A DNA stretch of 22,412 nucleotides from Nemertoderma westbladi (GCA_032718475.1 JAUCBJ010007833.1:1-22412), one strand, 5' to 3'. Counted from the first letter of the stretch, positions 1 to 9,549 are shown. Numbers and translations: made by a program. The notes: a model not told the origin generated them from the sequence alone.

Positions 1-20
1 AAAATATCATGCTGCACAAC

Positions 21-160
21 GGACTAATATTACATACAGTATAACGGACTAATATTGCATACTGCATAATGGACTAATATTGCATACTGCATAATGGACT
101 AATATTGCATACTGCATAATGGACTAATATTGCATACTGCATAATGGACTAATACTGTGG
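21..160. repeat. 25-bp tandem repeat, about 5.5 copies
   Basis: The unit GGACTAATATTGCATACTGC plus ATAAT recurs head to tail from base 21. The copies at 46, 71, 96 and 121 are identical or nearly so. The first copy (21-45) differs at a few bases and the last (from 146) is cut short. Such identity suggests recent expansion. The array may begin before the window, because bases 1-20 resemble a degraded unit. Confidence 0.95.
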
Positions 161-191
161 ATACAGCGCCATATACCGTAACACAATGTAA

Positions 192-547
192 TGTACGAAT
201 CACTACGAAATAATATGTACGATATGTGAGTGTAGAGGAATTATGGAAAATTACATAGGGGAGAGCATTGGGTGGATTAGGGACCGCATGATGAAACACT
301 GCAACTCAGTACGGAATGGCAACCGGAAGGAGGCAATAGGGGAACACTTCCTAGATAAACATCCAGGGTGCAAGTACTACCAGGGACCCTTCAGAATTGT
401 TTTAGGATACAAATGCAGGGACTGGGCAGATCGGAAAAACAGGGAAAAAAATATCTAATCAGACGGGAAAACCTACACTTAATCGCCAGTACAGTAGGCC
501 CCACGACAAAGGATGGTAAACTAAACTTGGTGCAATTTATACAGTAG
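192..547 (+). pseudogene. GIY-YIG nuclease-like remnant, possibly Penelope-like element
   Basis: The frame is open from a stop at 189-191 and has a local ATG at 243. It reads IICTICEC, then YIGES, IRDRMMKHCNSVRNG, IGEHF and, near the end, DRKNREK. This order matches the GIY-YIG nuclease fold: a degenerate first strand, the YIG strand, a conserved Arg on the following helix, a His-containing helix and a late Glu. The frame stops at 456-458. A shift of one inserted or two deleted bases in the A-run at 445-451 opens another frame that reads YLIRRENLHL and ends at 545-547. That is where the Glu-containing helix and C-terminal tail of such proteins would lie, so a frameshift is likely. Penelope-like retroelements carry this domain after their reverse transcriptase, but no RT is visible upstream in the window. 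The domain call rests on motif spacing only, and the family assignment is inference. Confidence 0.5.
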
Positions 548-559
548 TTAGCAATTCTT

Positions 560-2449
560 TCATATATTTTCAAGTTTATACAGTAGTTAGAATTTCTTTT
601 ATAATCCAATACACACACACAAAATTCTAGCTAGCAACCCCGGTTGATCTTTTATATTTATACAGTAGTTAGCATTTAATGACACGTACACTAGGGTGGT
701 ACGTTTTTTACTTTTTTTTTAGATTTCGTTGTTCTACCGGTGCGCAAAAGTTGCCAAATGTTAAAGAATTAAGGTAAAAAAAAATTATCTAAATTTCATC
801 GATATCTTGACGGATCCCAAGGGGGTTGAAATTTTGAGCCTTCGCGATGCACCACAATTAAAATTCTAACAATATAACACATTAATGAAAGATCAATGAA
901 TCAAGAAAGAACTTCCTGCATGCATCAAATGTCATCAAATGGATCCAAACTTAGTTATTCTTGAGATACCGCAGAAAATGTGAAGTCCGGCACAAGTCTA
1001 CTACAGTACACTACCACTTTGATGTGATATGGAAAAATCCTCAAAAAATTGTATTTTGAATTATCTCAAGGATTCAAGAATAGACACATTAGACAGTTTT
1101 GTTGCAAAAACTGAGATGATAAACAAATAATAATTATATTCTATAATTCTTCTTAATAATAATTCTCTTCTTAATTATATTCCTGATCATTCTTTGCAGA
1201 TTATAATACACAAACAAACCTGTGGTATACAGTATCTATTAAGACACTTAATTGTCGTTTATTTATTTAAAATTTATATGTTCATTATTTAATTCAACAT
1301 AATGTAATTATAAAATATCAATAAATTTTATTTTACAAAGACCTTAATAAGAGCTTAATTAATCATTTTTTAACTCAAATCTAATATGTAACTTGGCCTA
1401 CATTTCGATTATATTAATTTAGGCCCGAGAATAAAACTGGTGGGCTGGCCAAATTTCAATTTACATACAGGAGCCGGCAATGAAAAATTGGAACAAATTG
1501 ATAAATCTAGAAAGATCACCATAATTCAGATAAAATTAGATGTGTAAAGGATAAGAAAAGTTTCGCTTATTTTCTGTAATCGCGTTAATTTCCACCACAA
1601 ACAAAAATCTACCCAAGTTTCCTTTAATTAACAAAAAGTGGCAAGGAATATTACTATCATAACAAAAGATTTATTTTACAGAATTGTGTCAAGGAAGCGA
1701 AGCCAATCTATATCGCTCAGGAAATCCGCCATTCTTATAGGAAATCGCTAATAGGTGGATTTGACCACCTATTATCAATCGCAGTAAACTACCGCATCTT
1801 CAAGGCCATTCCTATGAAATGCTGTTACAACTCATTCAAAAACTTATAAAATGCCACGCAGGAAGGGAAATAGAAACAATTGTGAATCATGTGGGATTTT
1901 TTAACATTAGCTAGAGCTACAGTAAGCGGTTTTTGCTACCGGTGCGAACTAGCCATATTAGATAAAAATAACAGGCCTGCTGTACAATAAATTTTTGGGC
2001 AGGAGTTTATAGCAGTAGATATTCCCAGTTCATCACTTCCCATCACTTCATCACTCCTGATCACTTTCCATCAATGACACCTGCACTCCAAGCAGGAGTA
2101 GATTTATCTTTAGGTGCCGTTTCTTCAACCAGTAAAAATTAAATAATTGTTATTGGAATAGACAGCAACGCCCCCTTGCGGTATCTTCTGTGTCATCGTC
2201 CAGCAACCAATGGGTGGCATTGCGACCATCATATTGAAGTGGAACAGCGTCGAAATAGAGGGGAATCTCAACTGCTCTCTGCTCCTGTTAGTGTATGTAT
2301 CAGTTGCAGTTAGAGATCAACCCAACCCCACAACCTTAATTTTTTCAATCGGATATATTTATTAGAGTGGTCATTTTGTGGCTAACCCTAAAAGGTATTT
2401 TATGAAGATATTGTAATATATTTTCACACAATATATTTTGTATTTACAG
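560..2449. other. AT-rich stretch without recognised gene
   Basis: No frame here looks coding to me. The motif TTATACAGTAGTTAG recurs at about 538, 577 and 659 as a short direct repeat. Bases 2160-2300 are locally GC-richer (several CCCC and GCGG runs) but open no long frame. The rest is A/T-run-rich sequence typical of intron or intergenic DNA. Confidence 0.6.
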
Positions 2450-2662
2450 ATCAACATCGTCCAAGGATGCAGAGGGGCAGTGTGCAGGGGCACCTACTAC
2501 GGTAGGCCGTGTCCCTGTTTTCGAATAGTGGACCCCATTTGGGTACTTAAGGCCGATGTCGTGCTTGAGGAAGTATTCGATAATGAGTCACGACGTATCC
2601 GCCCTCATTATTTTTGCAGTAATGAGTTTACCTCATTATTCTTTGATAAAGCGCACCTAGAA
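2450..2662 (+). CDS. Candidate internal exon, function unknown
   Basis: An open frame is bounded by TTTGTATTTACAG before base 2450 (3' splice-site consensus) and GAA|GTGAGT after base 2662 (strong 5' splice site). The interval is 213 nt, exactly 71 codons, so it would be a phase 0-0 exon. It encodes a Cys-containing segment (CRGAVCRGTYYGRPCPCF) followed by a charged stretch (VLKADVVLEEVFDNESRR). It is less AT-rich than the flanks and its codon use looks protein-like. Without splicing, the frame ends 12 bases later at TAA 2675-2677. I do not recognise the protein family. It could be an exon of a host gene whose introns are filled with mobile elements, or chance. Confidence 0.35.
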
Positions 2663-2833
2663 GTGAGTAATAAATAAATAGGAAATGTACCTTATGTGTA
2701 AAGTAAAGCACCAGTGTCTATTGTAACGGAAAACAAGTTGACTTTCAGTGTAATGAAAGAGTCTAGACATATAAAGTATATCTTTTCTATTCTTCCCTAT
2801 ATTGATTTTACAGAGCTCTAATGTTAAAGTTTA

Positions 2834-3805
2834 TTAGATAAAATATATTACGTCCCCCTTGTCGGCAATGGACGACTTTGCCCTTTCAAGAGCCTTCTGG
2901 TATCTAGGTTTCCTTCTGACTGCCTGGATGGCATTAAGGGTTCGACGTGTTCCCTCGGTCTTACTCCAAAGGCGTGGTGCAATTGAGGGCGCCTTGAAGT
3001 CTACTCTCATAGCTGCTTCCCGCTTTGTGAGTTCATCGATCTCTGATTTAGTCCAGCGAGATTTCCTTCCTTTTCTGGTTGCTCCTGTTTGGTCAGTGTC
3101 CACATCCTGTGGATTTGTGGATGACAACTCTGGACTACATACTTTTTCGACTAGCTTAAGAGGACAGCTAGATGATATAACCGGTTCCCTGGGAGGAATT
3201 GTCTTGTGACAGGATTCGCTTCGCTCTTCCTCAGAGTCTGAACTGTTAGAGGGCCGCTTAGTTTGGCCCTTACGGCTTCGACTGATCCTACTGGTTCGGG
3301 TAACATCACCAGTTTTCCTTTCACTTCCCCCTGAATCCACTTCATAATCCTGTTTATCCCGAAATGGAGGGGGGTCCTAGGGTGGACTCTTTCATCTTCT
3401 GTTCGTTCACTCTTTACGTTCACTAAGGATGTCATTCAGAGTGTCTCTGTACTTCTTGAGCTTACGACAAGCTCTTATGGCATCTTGAGTTCTGCCAGGC
3501 ACCACTTTGAGTTCGAGTAGTTCCATATTTTTGAATTTGCACCTAGGTGATAGGTTACTCTCCGCATTGGCTAGTCTCCAAATCTCATCTTCGCTCCACC
3601 TGACCTTGACTCCTGGAGCCATGTTATCCTCACAATATTCATTAGGGTGGCGCCTGCGGGCGTGGAGGCTGGCTGCTGCCTTGGACCCCCAGGAAGTGCT
3701 GCACCATTTACAGTAAATTCGATTTGGTGTGCCAGTGTGTTCCCTTGTCAAAGGTGAGGGTGGTGGTTGCTCGTCCGAGCCTTCCTCACTGCTCTTGTAT
3801 GACAT
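2834..3805 (-). pseudogene. R2/NeSL-like LINE N-terminus (C2H2 zinc finger plus Myb-like domains), RT missing
   Basis: One reading frame runs from ATG at 3805 to TAA at 2834 and is broken only by stops at 3407-3409, 3392-3394 and 3377-3379. The first part has a C2H2 finger (C32, C35, H48, H53 in YCKWCSTSWGSKAAASLHAR and the next residues). A Myb/SANT-like helix set follows (VRWSEDEIWRLANAE, then AIRACRKLKKYRD). The second part repeats a Myb-like pattern (SRWTKSEIDELTKREAAM, then AIQAVRRKPRYQKAL). Zinc finger plus Myb at the N-terminus is the arrangement used for DNA targeting by R2-clade non-LTR retrotransposons, whose RT and endonuclease would follow. No RT follows here. The final TAA overlaps AATAAA on the same strand. 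A domesticated or spliced gene is the main alternative. Confidence 0.55.
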
Positions 3806-4388
3806 GTCATGTTATTTCAGCGTCGTCTGCAGTAATGTGTTTAAGGGTCACCTTGCAGAGGCAAGGTTTACACGCGTTAGGGTTGGGTATATCCCCTTAA
3901 ATAGCCCTTTCGGGTATCTAGCTTTTCTGGCTAGTCAGTTCTCTGTGTTCAACCAGAGGTCGGTGAATCGCACGCATAAAGTATGAGTTTCGGGTTTAGT
4001 CTTTCAGTATTATCTAATACTAATTCTCCGAGGAGTTTCTGACTATGGATGTCAGTCCCTTTGTCTTCAAATATTATTTCTTTATATCGCTGTGTCACTA
4101 ATCATTAAACACCAATGTAAGTCGGGCTGTTGCCTAATCTTAGAAGGTGATCCTTTGCACTGTTCCTTAATATTCGAATGGTCAGTGCACAAATTAGCCC
4201 AAAGGCGGCCCAAAGGCGGCCCAAAGGCTCCCTAAGGTTAACAGCCTGAGGGTGGATATCCCAGGAGAATATCCGGACCCTTTGTGCACCTAGCCACAGC
4301 CAAAAAGTTTCAATACTTGAAACACCAGATTGCGGCAAAACAAATTATCTACACTTTTCAATAACAGCTGTAGCCATCAGGCCAATAC
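3806..4388. other. Presumed 5' leader of the R2-like remnant, plus spacer
   Basis: On the minus strand a TATTTAAG element (3896-3903) lies about 95 bases before the ATG at 3805 and may be a TATA-like promoter. Near 4197-4230 the unit GGCCCAAAGGC is repeated about three times. No protein-coding frame is supported; the open frame at 4105-4338 resembles nothing I know. Confidence 0.35.
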
Positions 4389-5237
4389 GGTTACTGAAAT
4401 TAGTAACTGGTTACTGAAATTAGTAACTGGGTACTGAAATTAGTAACTGGGTACTTAAATTAGTAACTGGTTACTGAAATTAGTAACTGGGTACTGAAAT
4501 TAGTAACTGGGTACTGAAATTAGTAACTGGTTACTGAAATTAGTAACTGAGGCATACTAAAATTAGTATCCGGGTACTGAAATTAGTAACTGGTACTAAA
4601 ATTAGTAACTGGGTACTAAAATTAGTAACTGGTTACTGAAATTAGTAACCGGGTACTGAAATTAGTAACTGGTACTAAAATTAGTAACTGGGTACTAAAA
4701 TTAGTAACTGGTTACTGAAATTAGTAACTGGGTACTGAAATTAGTAACTGGGTAGTGAAATTAGTAACTGGTTACTGAAATTAGTAACTGAGGCCTACTA
4801 AAATTAGTAACAGGGTACTGAAATTAGTAACCAGGGACTGAAAATAGTAACCGGGTACTGAAATTAGTAACCTGGGTCTGAAAATAGTAACCAGGGACTG
4901 AAATTAGTAACTTGGTACTGAAATTAGTAACCTGGGACTGAAAATAGCAACCGGATACTGAAATTAGTAACCGGGGACAGAAAATAGTAACTGGGGACTG
5001 AAATTAGTAACTGGGAACTGAAATTAGTAACTAGGTACTAAAATTAGTAACAGGGTACTGAAATTAGTTACTGGGTACTGAAATTAGTAACTGTGTAATG
5101 AAATTAGTAACTGTGTCTTGAAATTAGTAACTGTGTACTGAAATTAGTAACTGTGTACTGAAATTAGTAACTGAGTACTGAAATTAGTTACTGGGTACTG
5201 AAATTAGTAACTGGGTACTGAAATTAGTAACTGGGTA
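4389..5237. repeat. 20-bp satellite array (about 42 copies) with internal dyad
   Basis: The basic unit is GGTTACTGAAATTAGTAACT, with variants GGGTACT and ACTAAAATTAGTAAC. It runs for about 850 bp. Most units carry GTTACT and AGTAAC six bases apart, a perfect six-base inverted pair, so each unit could form a small hairpin. Copies are very similar at the left and right ends. They are more divergent at about 4800-5100, where GGGACTGAAAATAGTAACC variants cluster. The last unit runs directly into the left arm of the long inverted repeat at 5232. Confidence 0.95.
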
Positions 5238-5450
5238 TTATGTAGGATCCCGGTCTGTTAATCGAATAAGTATGTTATTCGCACTACTACACTTAAATTA
5301 GGTAACAATGTGTGCCAATAAAACAATCTTTAAATATTAATGGACTTACAGTAGGAAATGTTAAACCTTTTCTTGTAATGTTTATATTAGTCACTATATT
5401 ATATATTTATAGATATGTACATTCTATATGTATATTGATATTCTATATTT
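5232..5450 (+). repeat. Left arm of a 219-bp inverted repeat
   Basis: The reverse complement of this segment matches 9798-10015 with about six differences. The outer end reads TGGGTATTATGTAGGATCC. The inner end stops exactly where the gypsy LTR begins (5451). The arms could be terminal inverted repeats of a non-autonomous DNA transposon into which the gypsy element inserted. No matching target-site duplication is visible next to the outer ends. Confidence 0.92.
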
Positions 5451-5672
5451 TGTAGAGAGCGCAGTCTCTCAACGTTTAATATTTACATAAGTCAGTAAGT
5501 ATGAAGTAAAACAGTAAAATATAATATGACACAGTGACATGCAGAAGGTAGGAAGGCTGATACAGCAGTACAGTGCACAGTGTGCAGTGATAGGTGCATA
5601 CTGCAGTAAGGTACAACAGTATTAGTTCAATTCAGGTTCGATGACCCCTAATATATATATATGGCCACTACA
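5451..5672 (-). repeat. 3' LTR of the Ty3/gypsy element, complete (222 bp)
   Basis: In element orientation the LTR begins TGTAGTGGCC at 5672 and ends CTCTACA at 5451, giving TG...CA ends and a TGTAG/CTACA terminal inverted repeat. Its 5' edge is set by an adjacent polypurine tract. Its 3' edge matches the LTR stub beside the primer-binding site at 9509. It is AT-rich and includes an (AT)n run near 5651. Confidence 0.8.
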
Positions 5673-5683
5673 TGGCTCCCCCC
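5673..5683 (-). other. Polypurine tract of the gypsy element
   Basis: On the minus strand the sequence is GGGGGGAGCCA, directly before the LTR start TGTAGTGG. This is the expected place and composition for the plus-strand priming tract of an LTR retrotransposon. Confidence 0.65.
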
Positions 5684-5693
5684 AGAACCTGTA

Positions 5694-6023
5694 TTAATAA
5701 AAATAGTCCGGCTGCTGGATGGCCCGCCCACTTCGAGTTGCTATGGTAGTTTGCGGTGTTTCGGGTGAATTGCAGGGACTGGGGGGAGGGAGGTCCGGGG
5801 GTGTCACTGTAGGTGGTTGACCATGGCGCGGTGGGATGGCCACAATGACGGGTTCATCGATAGCGAGGTGTGTCGGTTTAAGTCTGTCGATGGAGACGGT
5901 CTCCTGACGCCCGCCCACCTCAATGACAAACATCTTTGAGCCACGCTGTACGACCTTGTACGGCCCAGTGTAGGGCTGCTGTAAGGGGGCGCGGTGAGCG
6001 TCAGTGCGTAAAAAGACAGTCAC
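5694..6023 (-). pseudogene. Gypsy integrase C-terminal region
   Basis: This frame continues the integrase after a frameshift near 6020. It reads VFLRTDAHRAPLQQPYTGPY and KVVQRGSKMFVIEVGG, then VSIDRLKPTHL, the beta-barrel-like C-terminal segment that follows the catalytic core in gypsy polyproteins. A Pro-rich tail follows, and the frame ends in QQPDYFY and TAA just before the polypurine tract. This looks like the true end of pol. Confidence 0.8.
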
Positions 6024-7075
6024 TGGTTGTTAGTTGTGATGGCACTGACGAGTTGGGTTGGCCATGACGGGAGGTTGGTGTGGGCATGAACTGCCGTGCG
6101 TGGTTGTGGAGGCCCGAGAGGAAAGCTGTCGAGTTCGGAGGGTCGGTTGGCGAGGCAACGAAGTCGCCAGGCACCGTGAGTGGCTCGCTGTAGACCAGCT
6201 CGGCCGACGAGCAGTGGAGGTCCTCTTTGGGGGTGGTCCGGTAGCCCACAAGGGCCCATGGCAGTTCGTCGACCCAGTTTGGTCCAGTTAGTCGGGCTCT
6301 AAGGGAGGCCTTGAGGGAACGGTGGAACTGTTCCACCAGGCCGTTTGCCTGCGGATGGTAGGCCGTCGTCTGGTGGAGTTTGGTGCTGAAGAGTCTGTTG
6401 ACGTCGGCCCACAACTCCGAGGTGAACTGACTGCCGCGGTCGGAGGTTAGTTCGACCGGTACGCCGAACCGGGCGATCCAGTGGGCGACGAGAGCGCGGG
6501 CGCAGCTCTCGGTTGTGGAGTCGGCCTACTCGATGGCCTCGGGCCATCGAGTAGTCCGGTCGACAATCGTAAACAGTTAGGTGGTGGATCCTCTGGATGG
6601 AGGGAGGGGCCCTACCAGGTCGACGTTGACATGGTCAAACCGGCGTCGAGGAACAGAGAATGTCTCGAGGGGGGCTTTATATGGCGTTGAACTTTAGAGG
6701 TCTGGCAGGCGACGCAAGCCTTGGCCCAGCTCGTCACTTGTTTGGACAGGCTGTGCCAGACGAAACACTCGAAGAGGAGTTTCCTAGTGGAGCGGATTGA
6801 TGGGTGGGACAGCGAATGGACCACATCGAACATGTGGCGGCGCCACGTGATGGGGACTATCGGCCGAGGTTGGCCCGTAGAGACGTCACAGAGGAGCGTG
6901 ACGTCATCATTCGCAAGTGTGACGTAACGTAGATTGAGGCTACCAGGGTTTGCCCGGAAGGCCTGGAGTTCGTCGTCCTCCCGTTGGGCGGCTGACATGG
7001 CCTTATAGTCGACCCTGAGTTGGGTCGACAGATGGCCCACGAAGCTGCGAGAGCCAAAGCCGCGACTTGGTTGTC
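6010..7075 (-). pseudogene. Gypsy integrase (zinc-binding domain and catalytic core)
   Basis: The frame at 7040-6612 contains the HHCC-type zinc-binding region (HSLSHPSIRSTRKLL, then CVACQTSKVQRH). The core then reads FDHVNVDLVGPLPP, TSDRGSQFTSELW and NGLVEQFHRSLKASL, so all three acidic catalytic residues (D, D, E) remain visible. The core is interrupted by an in-frame TAA just before LFTIVDR and by a TAG after WPEAIE. Different segments lie in different frames (7040-6612, about 6640-6415, 6414-6001). The role in the intact family is inserting the cDNA into the genome. This copy cannot make it. Confidence 0.88.
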
Positions 7076-7099
7076 CTTTCCGTCTACGTGGCGTACATT

Positions 7100-7690
7100 C
7101 GTGGTGAATTCCGAGATGTTCGCCAGGTGGTGCTGTTGACGGGGGGACCAGGGGTCAGTGACCTTTGAGAAGGCCTGAGTTAGGGGTTTATGGTCCGTTT
7201 AGGCCACAAACATTCAGCCTTCGAGAAAATAATGGAAGTAGCAGACCATGAGGTATAAGCCGAGGAGTTCGCGGTCGTAGGCGTTGTATTTCCGTTCGGG
7301 AGGGCAAAGTTGTCGGCTGAAGAACGCAAGCGGCCACCACTTGCCATCGGTACACTGTTCTAGTGCCGCGTCGACAGCTGAGTCTGATGCGTCGGTGGTG
7401 ATGGAGGTTGGCGCATCGTGGCGATGGTGGATGAGCATGGTGGCATTTGCGAGGGCCCGCTTGGAGGACTCGAACGATGCGGCTAGTTCGGGAGTCCAGT
7501 CGACGTCCTTAGCCTTGGTGGCGACGGCTGCGTAAAGTGGCTGCAGTGCGACAGCAGCTGCGGGTATAAATCGGTGGTAAAACGTTACCATACCGATAAA
7601 CTCCCACAACCCTTTGGTGGTGGTTGGACACGGGAAGGAGTGGACGGCTTCTAACTTATCGGGGAGCGGATGCATTGACAACATGGCCCA
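7100..7690 (-). pseudogene. Gypsy RNase H region of pol
   Basis: The frame from 7807 joins the polyprotein after a frameshift near 7670. It shows the RT connection (FIGMVTFYHRFIP, LQPLYAA) and the RNase H domain (TTDASDSAVDAALEQ, AFFSRQLCPPERKYNAYDREL). The catalytic Asp of the first strand is present. The frame ends in TGA at 7214-7216 after HYFLEG. A second stop (TAA 7199-7201) follows, and then TDHKPLTQAF shows that the domain continues downstream. Two nonsense changes therefore split it. Confidence 0.88.
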
Positions 7691-8408
7691 GGAACTGGAT
7701 TTCCGCCACCCCGAACATGCACTTCGCAAGGTTGACAACAAGGCCGCAGTCTTGGAGCTGCTGGAAGAGTTGACGCAGATGGGCGAGGTGTTCCTCGGGG
7801 GTTGCACTCGCGATGAGGATATCGTCGAGGTACACGTAGAGGAAGTCCAGCCCGGAGCACACAGAGTCCATCAGACGTTGGAAGGCCTGGGCGGCGTTCT
7901 TGAGGCCGAACGGCATACGAACGAATTCGAAGAGGCCGAACGGATTGACAACGGCGGTCTTGGGAACGTCTCCGGGCGCCACGGGGTTCTCGTGGTAGCC
8001 CCGCACCAAATTGACCTTGGAGAATATCGTGGCCCCTGCGAGTCGCGCCGATAAGTCCTGGATGTGCGGGACGGGGTACCGATCAGGGGTCGTGGCATCA
8101 TTGAGGAGACGGTAGTCGCCGCAGGGCCGCCAACCGCCGTTTGGTTTGGGCGCCATGTGGAGGGGAGACAACCAGGGGATATTCAAACGGTGAATAATCC
8201 CCATCACCTCCATCTTGCAGAACTCTTCACGCGCGATCTCGAGTTTATCGAGAGGAAGTCGATGGTTGTGGGCGTGAACAGGAGGACCAGTGGTCGGAAT
8301 ATAATGCTCCACGCCGTGACGAGTGGACGAGTCCGAGAAGGTTGGCGTCGTGATGGTCCTATCGACGTGAGGTGAGGATGGGTTCCCGGGATGGTGGAGG
8401 AGGAGCAA
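7656..8408 (-). pseudogene. Gypsy reverse transcriptase domain
   Basis: The frame reads LNIPWLSPLHMAPKPNGGWR, PCGDYRLLNDATTPDRYPVP, FGLFEFVRMPFGLKNAAQAF and YVYLDDILIAS, the classic RT subdomains with the YLDD box of motif C. In motif A the sequence is SKVNLVRGYHEN, where the family has SKVDLVRGY. The catalytic Asp is therefore Asn (codon AAT), which should abolish polymerisation even if the frame were intact. The frame shifts near 7660 into the RNase H frame. Confidence 0.93.
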
Positions 8409-8819
8409 CGGAGGGGGATCGGCTGGAAAGTTTCCATGTCGATGAGTTGCTGCCCCTTAATGTCAACCATCAGGGCGTGGTCGCAGAGGAAATCAGCCCC
8501 AAGCAATGGTTGGGGGACGTCTGCGATCTCGAAGTCCCAGTGGGTCGTTGAACCGCAGAGGGATAGAGCGCGTCCCGTTGGAACGAATCGATGATCCGTT
8601 GACGGCGCGGAGCGGCGGCACAGTACGTCCGGAACGGGTGTCGAATCCGCTGGCAGGGAACACACTCACCTGGGTGCCGGTGTCCACGAGGAAGTGGCGC
8701 CCGGAGTTCCGGTCCCAGAGGTAGAGGAGGTTATCCCGCTGTTTGTATCGACCAGTCGACGCCGCGGCTACTGTCGGCTGGTCGGGGCATTTCCCGGGAA
8801 GGAATACGACGCCTTGCAC
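8385..8819 (-). pseudogene. Gypsy retropepsin (aspartic protease)
   Basis: The frame from 8819 contains RHFLVDTGTQVSVFPASGFD, the flap-side region of a retropepsin with the DTG active-site triad. The residue after DTG is Thr where Ala or Ser is usual. The domain continues in another frame (8665 downward) with WDFEIADVPQPLLGADFL, the conserved C-terminal ILG-like segment, so a frameshift near 8550 divides it. In the family it cuts the Gag-Pol polyprotein. Confidence 0.82.
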
Positions 8820-9449
8820 TGCTTGGCAGCGCTACCGAACCAAGCGTGGTAGTAACACACGCTTTTGGTGTCAGGCTGAGCAGTGCCGGAGGAGGTTGTG
8901 GAGGAGTCCCTGGGGCGACGCGAGTTTGTCATCCCCCAGTTCACGCCGGCCAGTTGGGATTGTCCCTGGCGTTTGGCCAACCAAAGAACGTCGGCGGTCG
9001 CAGCCAGGGCGCGGGGGTCCTCGAAAGAGTCGTTCAAGATATGTAGCCGAATGTCCTTGGGGAGCTGTTTGAGGAAGAGTTGCTCGAACAGCAAAGTGTC
9101 CGGTGAAGAGCCCCAGCATCTTGTCCATGAGTTCGGATGGCTTGCGGTCGCCTAGCCCACGCATATGGAGGAGTCTCACAGCGCGCTCCCGCCGACTCAG
9201 GGCGAATTTCCCAAGGAGCCTCGCCTTCAGTCCCTCGTACTTCCCGTCGGTAGGCGGAGCGGTGAGTGTGTCGAGGAGGCGAGCGGCGGTCGGCTGGTCG
9301 AGAGAGGCGACAACGTGGTAGTACTTTGTCGAATCATCGACAATCCTCCGGAGTTGGAACTGGGCCTCCACCTGCTCGAACCAGATGGATGGGTTTTCCG
9401 CCCAGAATGGGAGCAGTTTGATGGTGACCGCGTTGAGGTCGTTAGCCAT
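8768..9449 (-). pseudogene. Gypsy gag (capsid/nucleocapsid) remnant
   Basis: ATG at 9449 opens MANDLNAVTIKLLPFWAENP, then WFEQVEAQFQLRRI, KARLLGKFALSRRERA and GLGDRKPSELMDKMLGL, the capsid signature of this gypsy group. A frameshift near 9095 moves the homology into the frame starting at 9094 (MLFEQLFLKQLPKDIRLHIL). That frame ends with a CCHC-variant finger region (VCYYHAWFGSAAKQCKASYS). The frames then hand over to the protease. The start lies about 40 bp inside the primer-binding site, as expected for a short leader. Confidence 0.9.
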
Positions 9450-9490
9450 CAGTAGCTACAGAGCTACGCCTGTATGCAAAATCCGTTTGC

Positions 9491-9508
9491 GCAAGTCTGG
9501 GTCACCAA
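9491..9508 (-). other. Putative tRNA primer-binding site of the gypsy element
   Basis: Directly inside the LTR stub the minus strand reads TTGGTGACCCAGACTTGC. TGGTGACCC-type sites right after the CA of the 5' LTR are common in gypsy elements. I cannot name the tRNA with certainty. Confidence 0.6.
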
Positions 9509-9549
9509 TGTAGAGCGCAGTCTCTCAATGTTTAATATTTACATAAGTC
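9509..9549 (-). repeat. Truncated 5' LTR stub (41 bp)
   Basis: It matches 5451-5493 of the complete LTR except for a two-base indel and one C/T change. Identity stops abruptly after CATAAGTC, and the remaining roughly 180 bp of LTR is absent. What is kept is the end next to the primer-binding site. Confidence 0.85.

Larger units (their letters stand above)
5451..9549 (-). mobile_element. Ty3/gypsy LTR retrotransposon, decayed, 5' LTR truncated
   Basis: The minus strand carries, in order, LTR stub, primer-binding site, gag, protease, reverse transcriptase, RNase H, integrase, polypurine tract and complete LTR. RT-RNase H before integrase defines Ty3/gypsy order. Every domain has a frameshift or stop, so the copy is not functional. 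The coding region is GC-rich compared with the AT-rich DNA on both sides. Only 41 bp of the 5' LTR (the part next to the primer-binding site) remain, so its promoter-bearing portion is gone. The element lies entirely between two arms of a long inverted repeat. Confidence 0.93.

Noticed and set aside
2859-3209. 116-codon plus-strand frame over the R2-like remnant
   Set aside because: It is the antisense of the zinc-finger/Myb frame, which has the recognisable domains.
4389-5237. Possible CRISPR-like array
   Set aside because: Units are contiguous 20-mers without unique spacers, and the context is eukaryotic. It is a satellite.
5632-5648. AGGTTCGATGACC as a tRNA or SINE B box
   Set aside because: No matching A box or cloverleaf upstream, and the site lies inside the gypsy LTR.
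6299-6547. Arg-rich 82-codon minus-strand frame
   Set aside because: It is an out-of-frame reading of the GC-rich integrase core; the true frame shows TSDRGSQF and NGLVEQFHRS.
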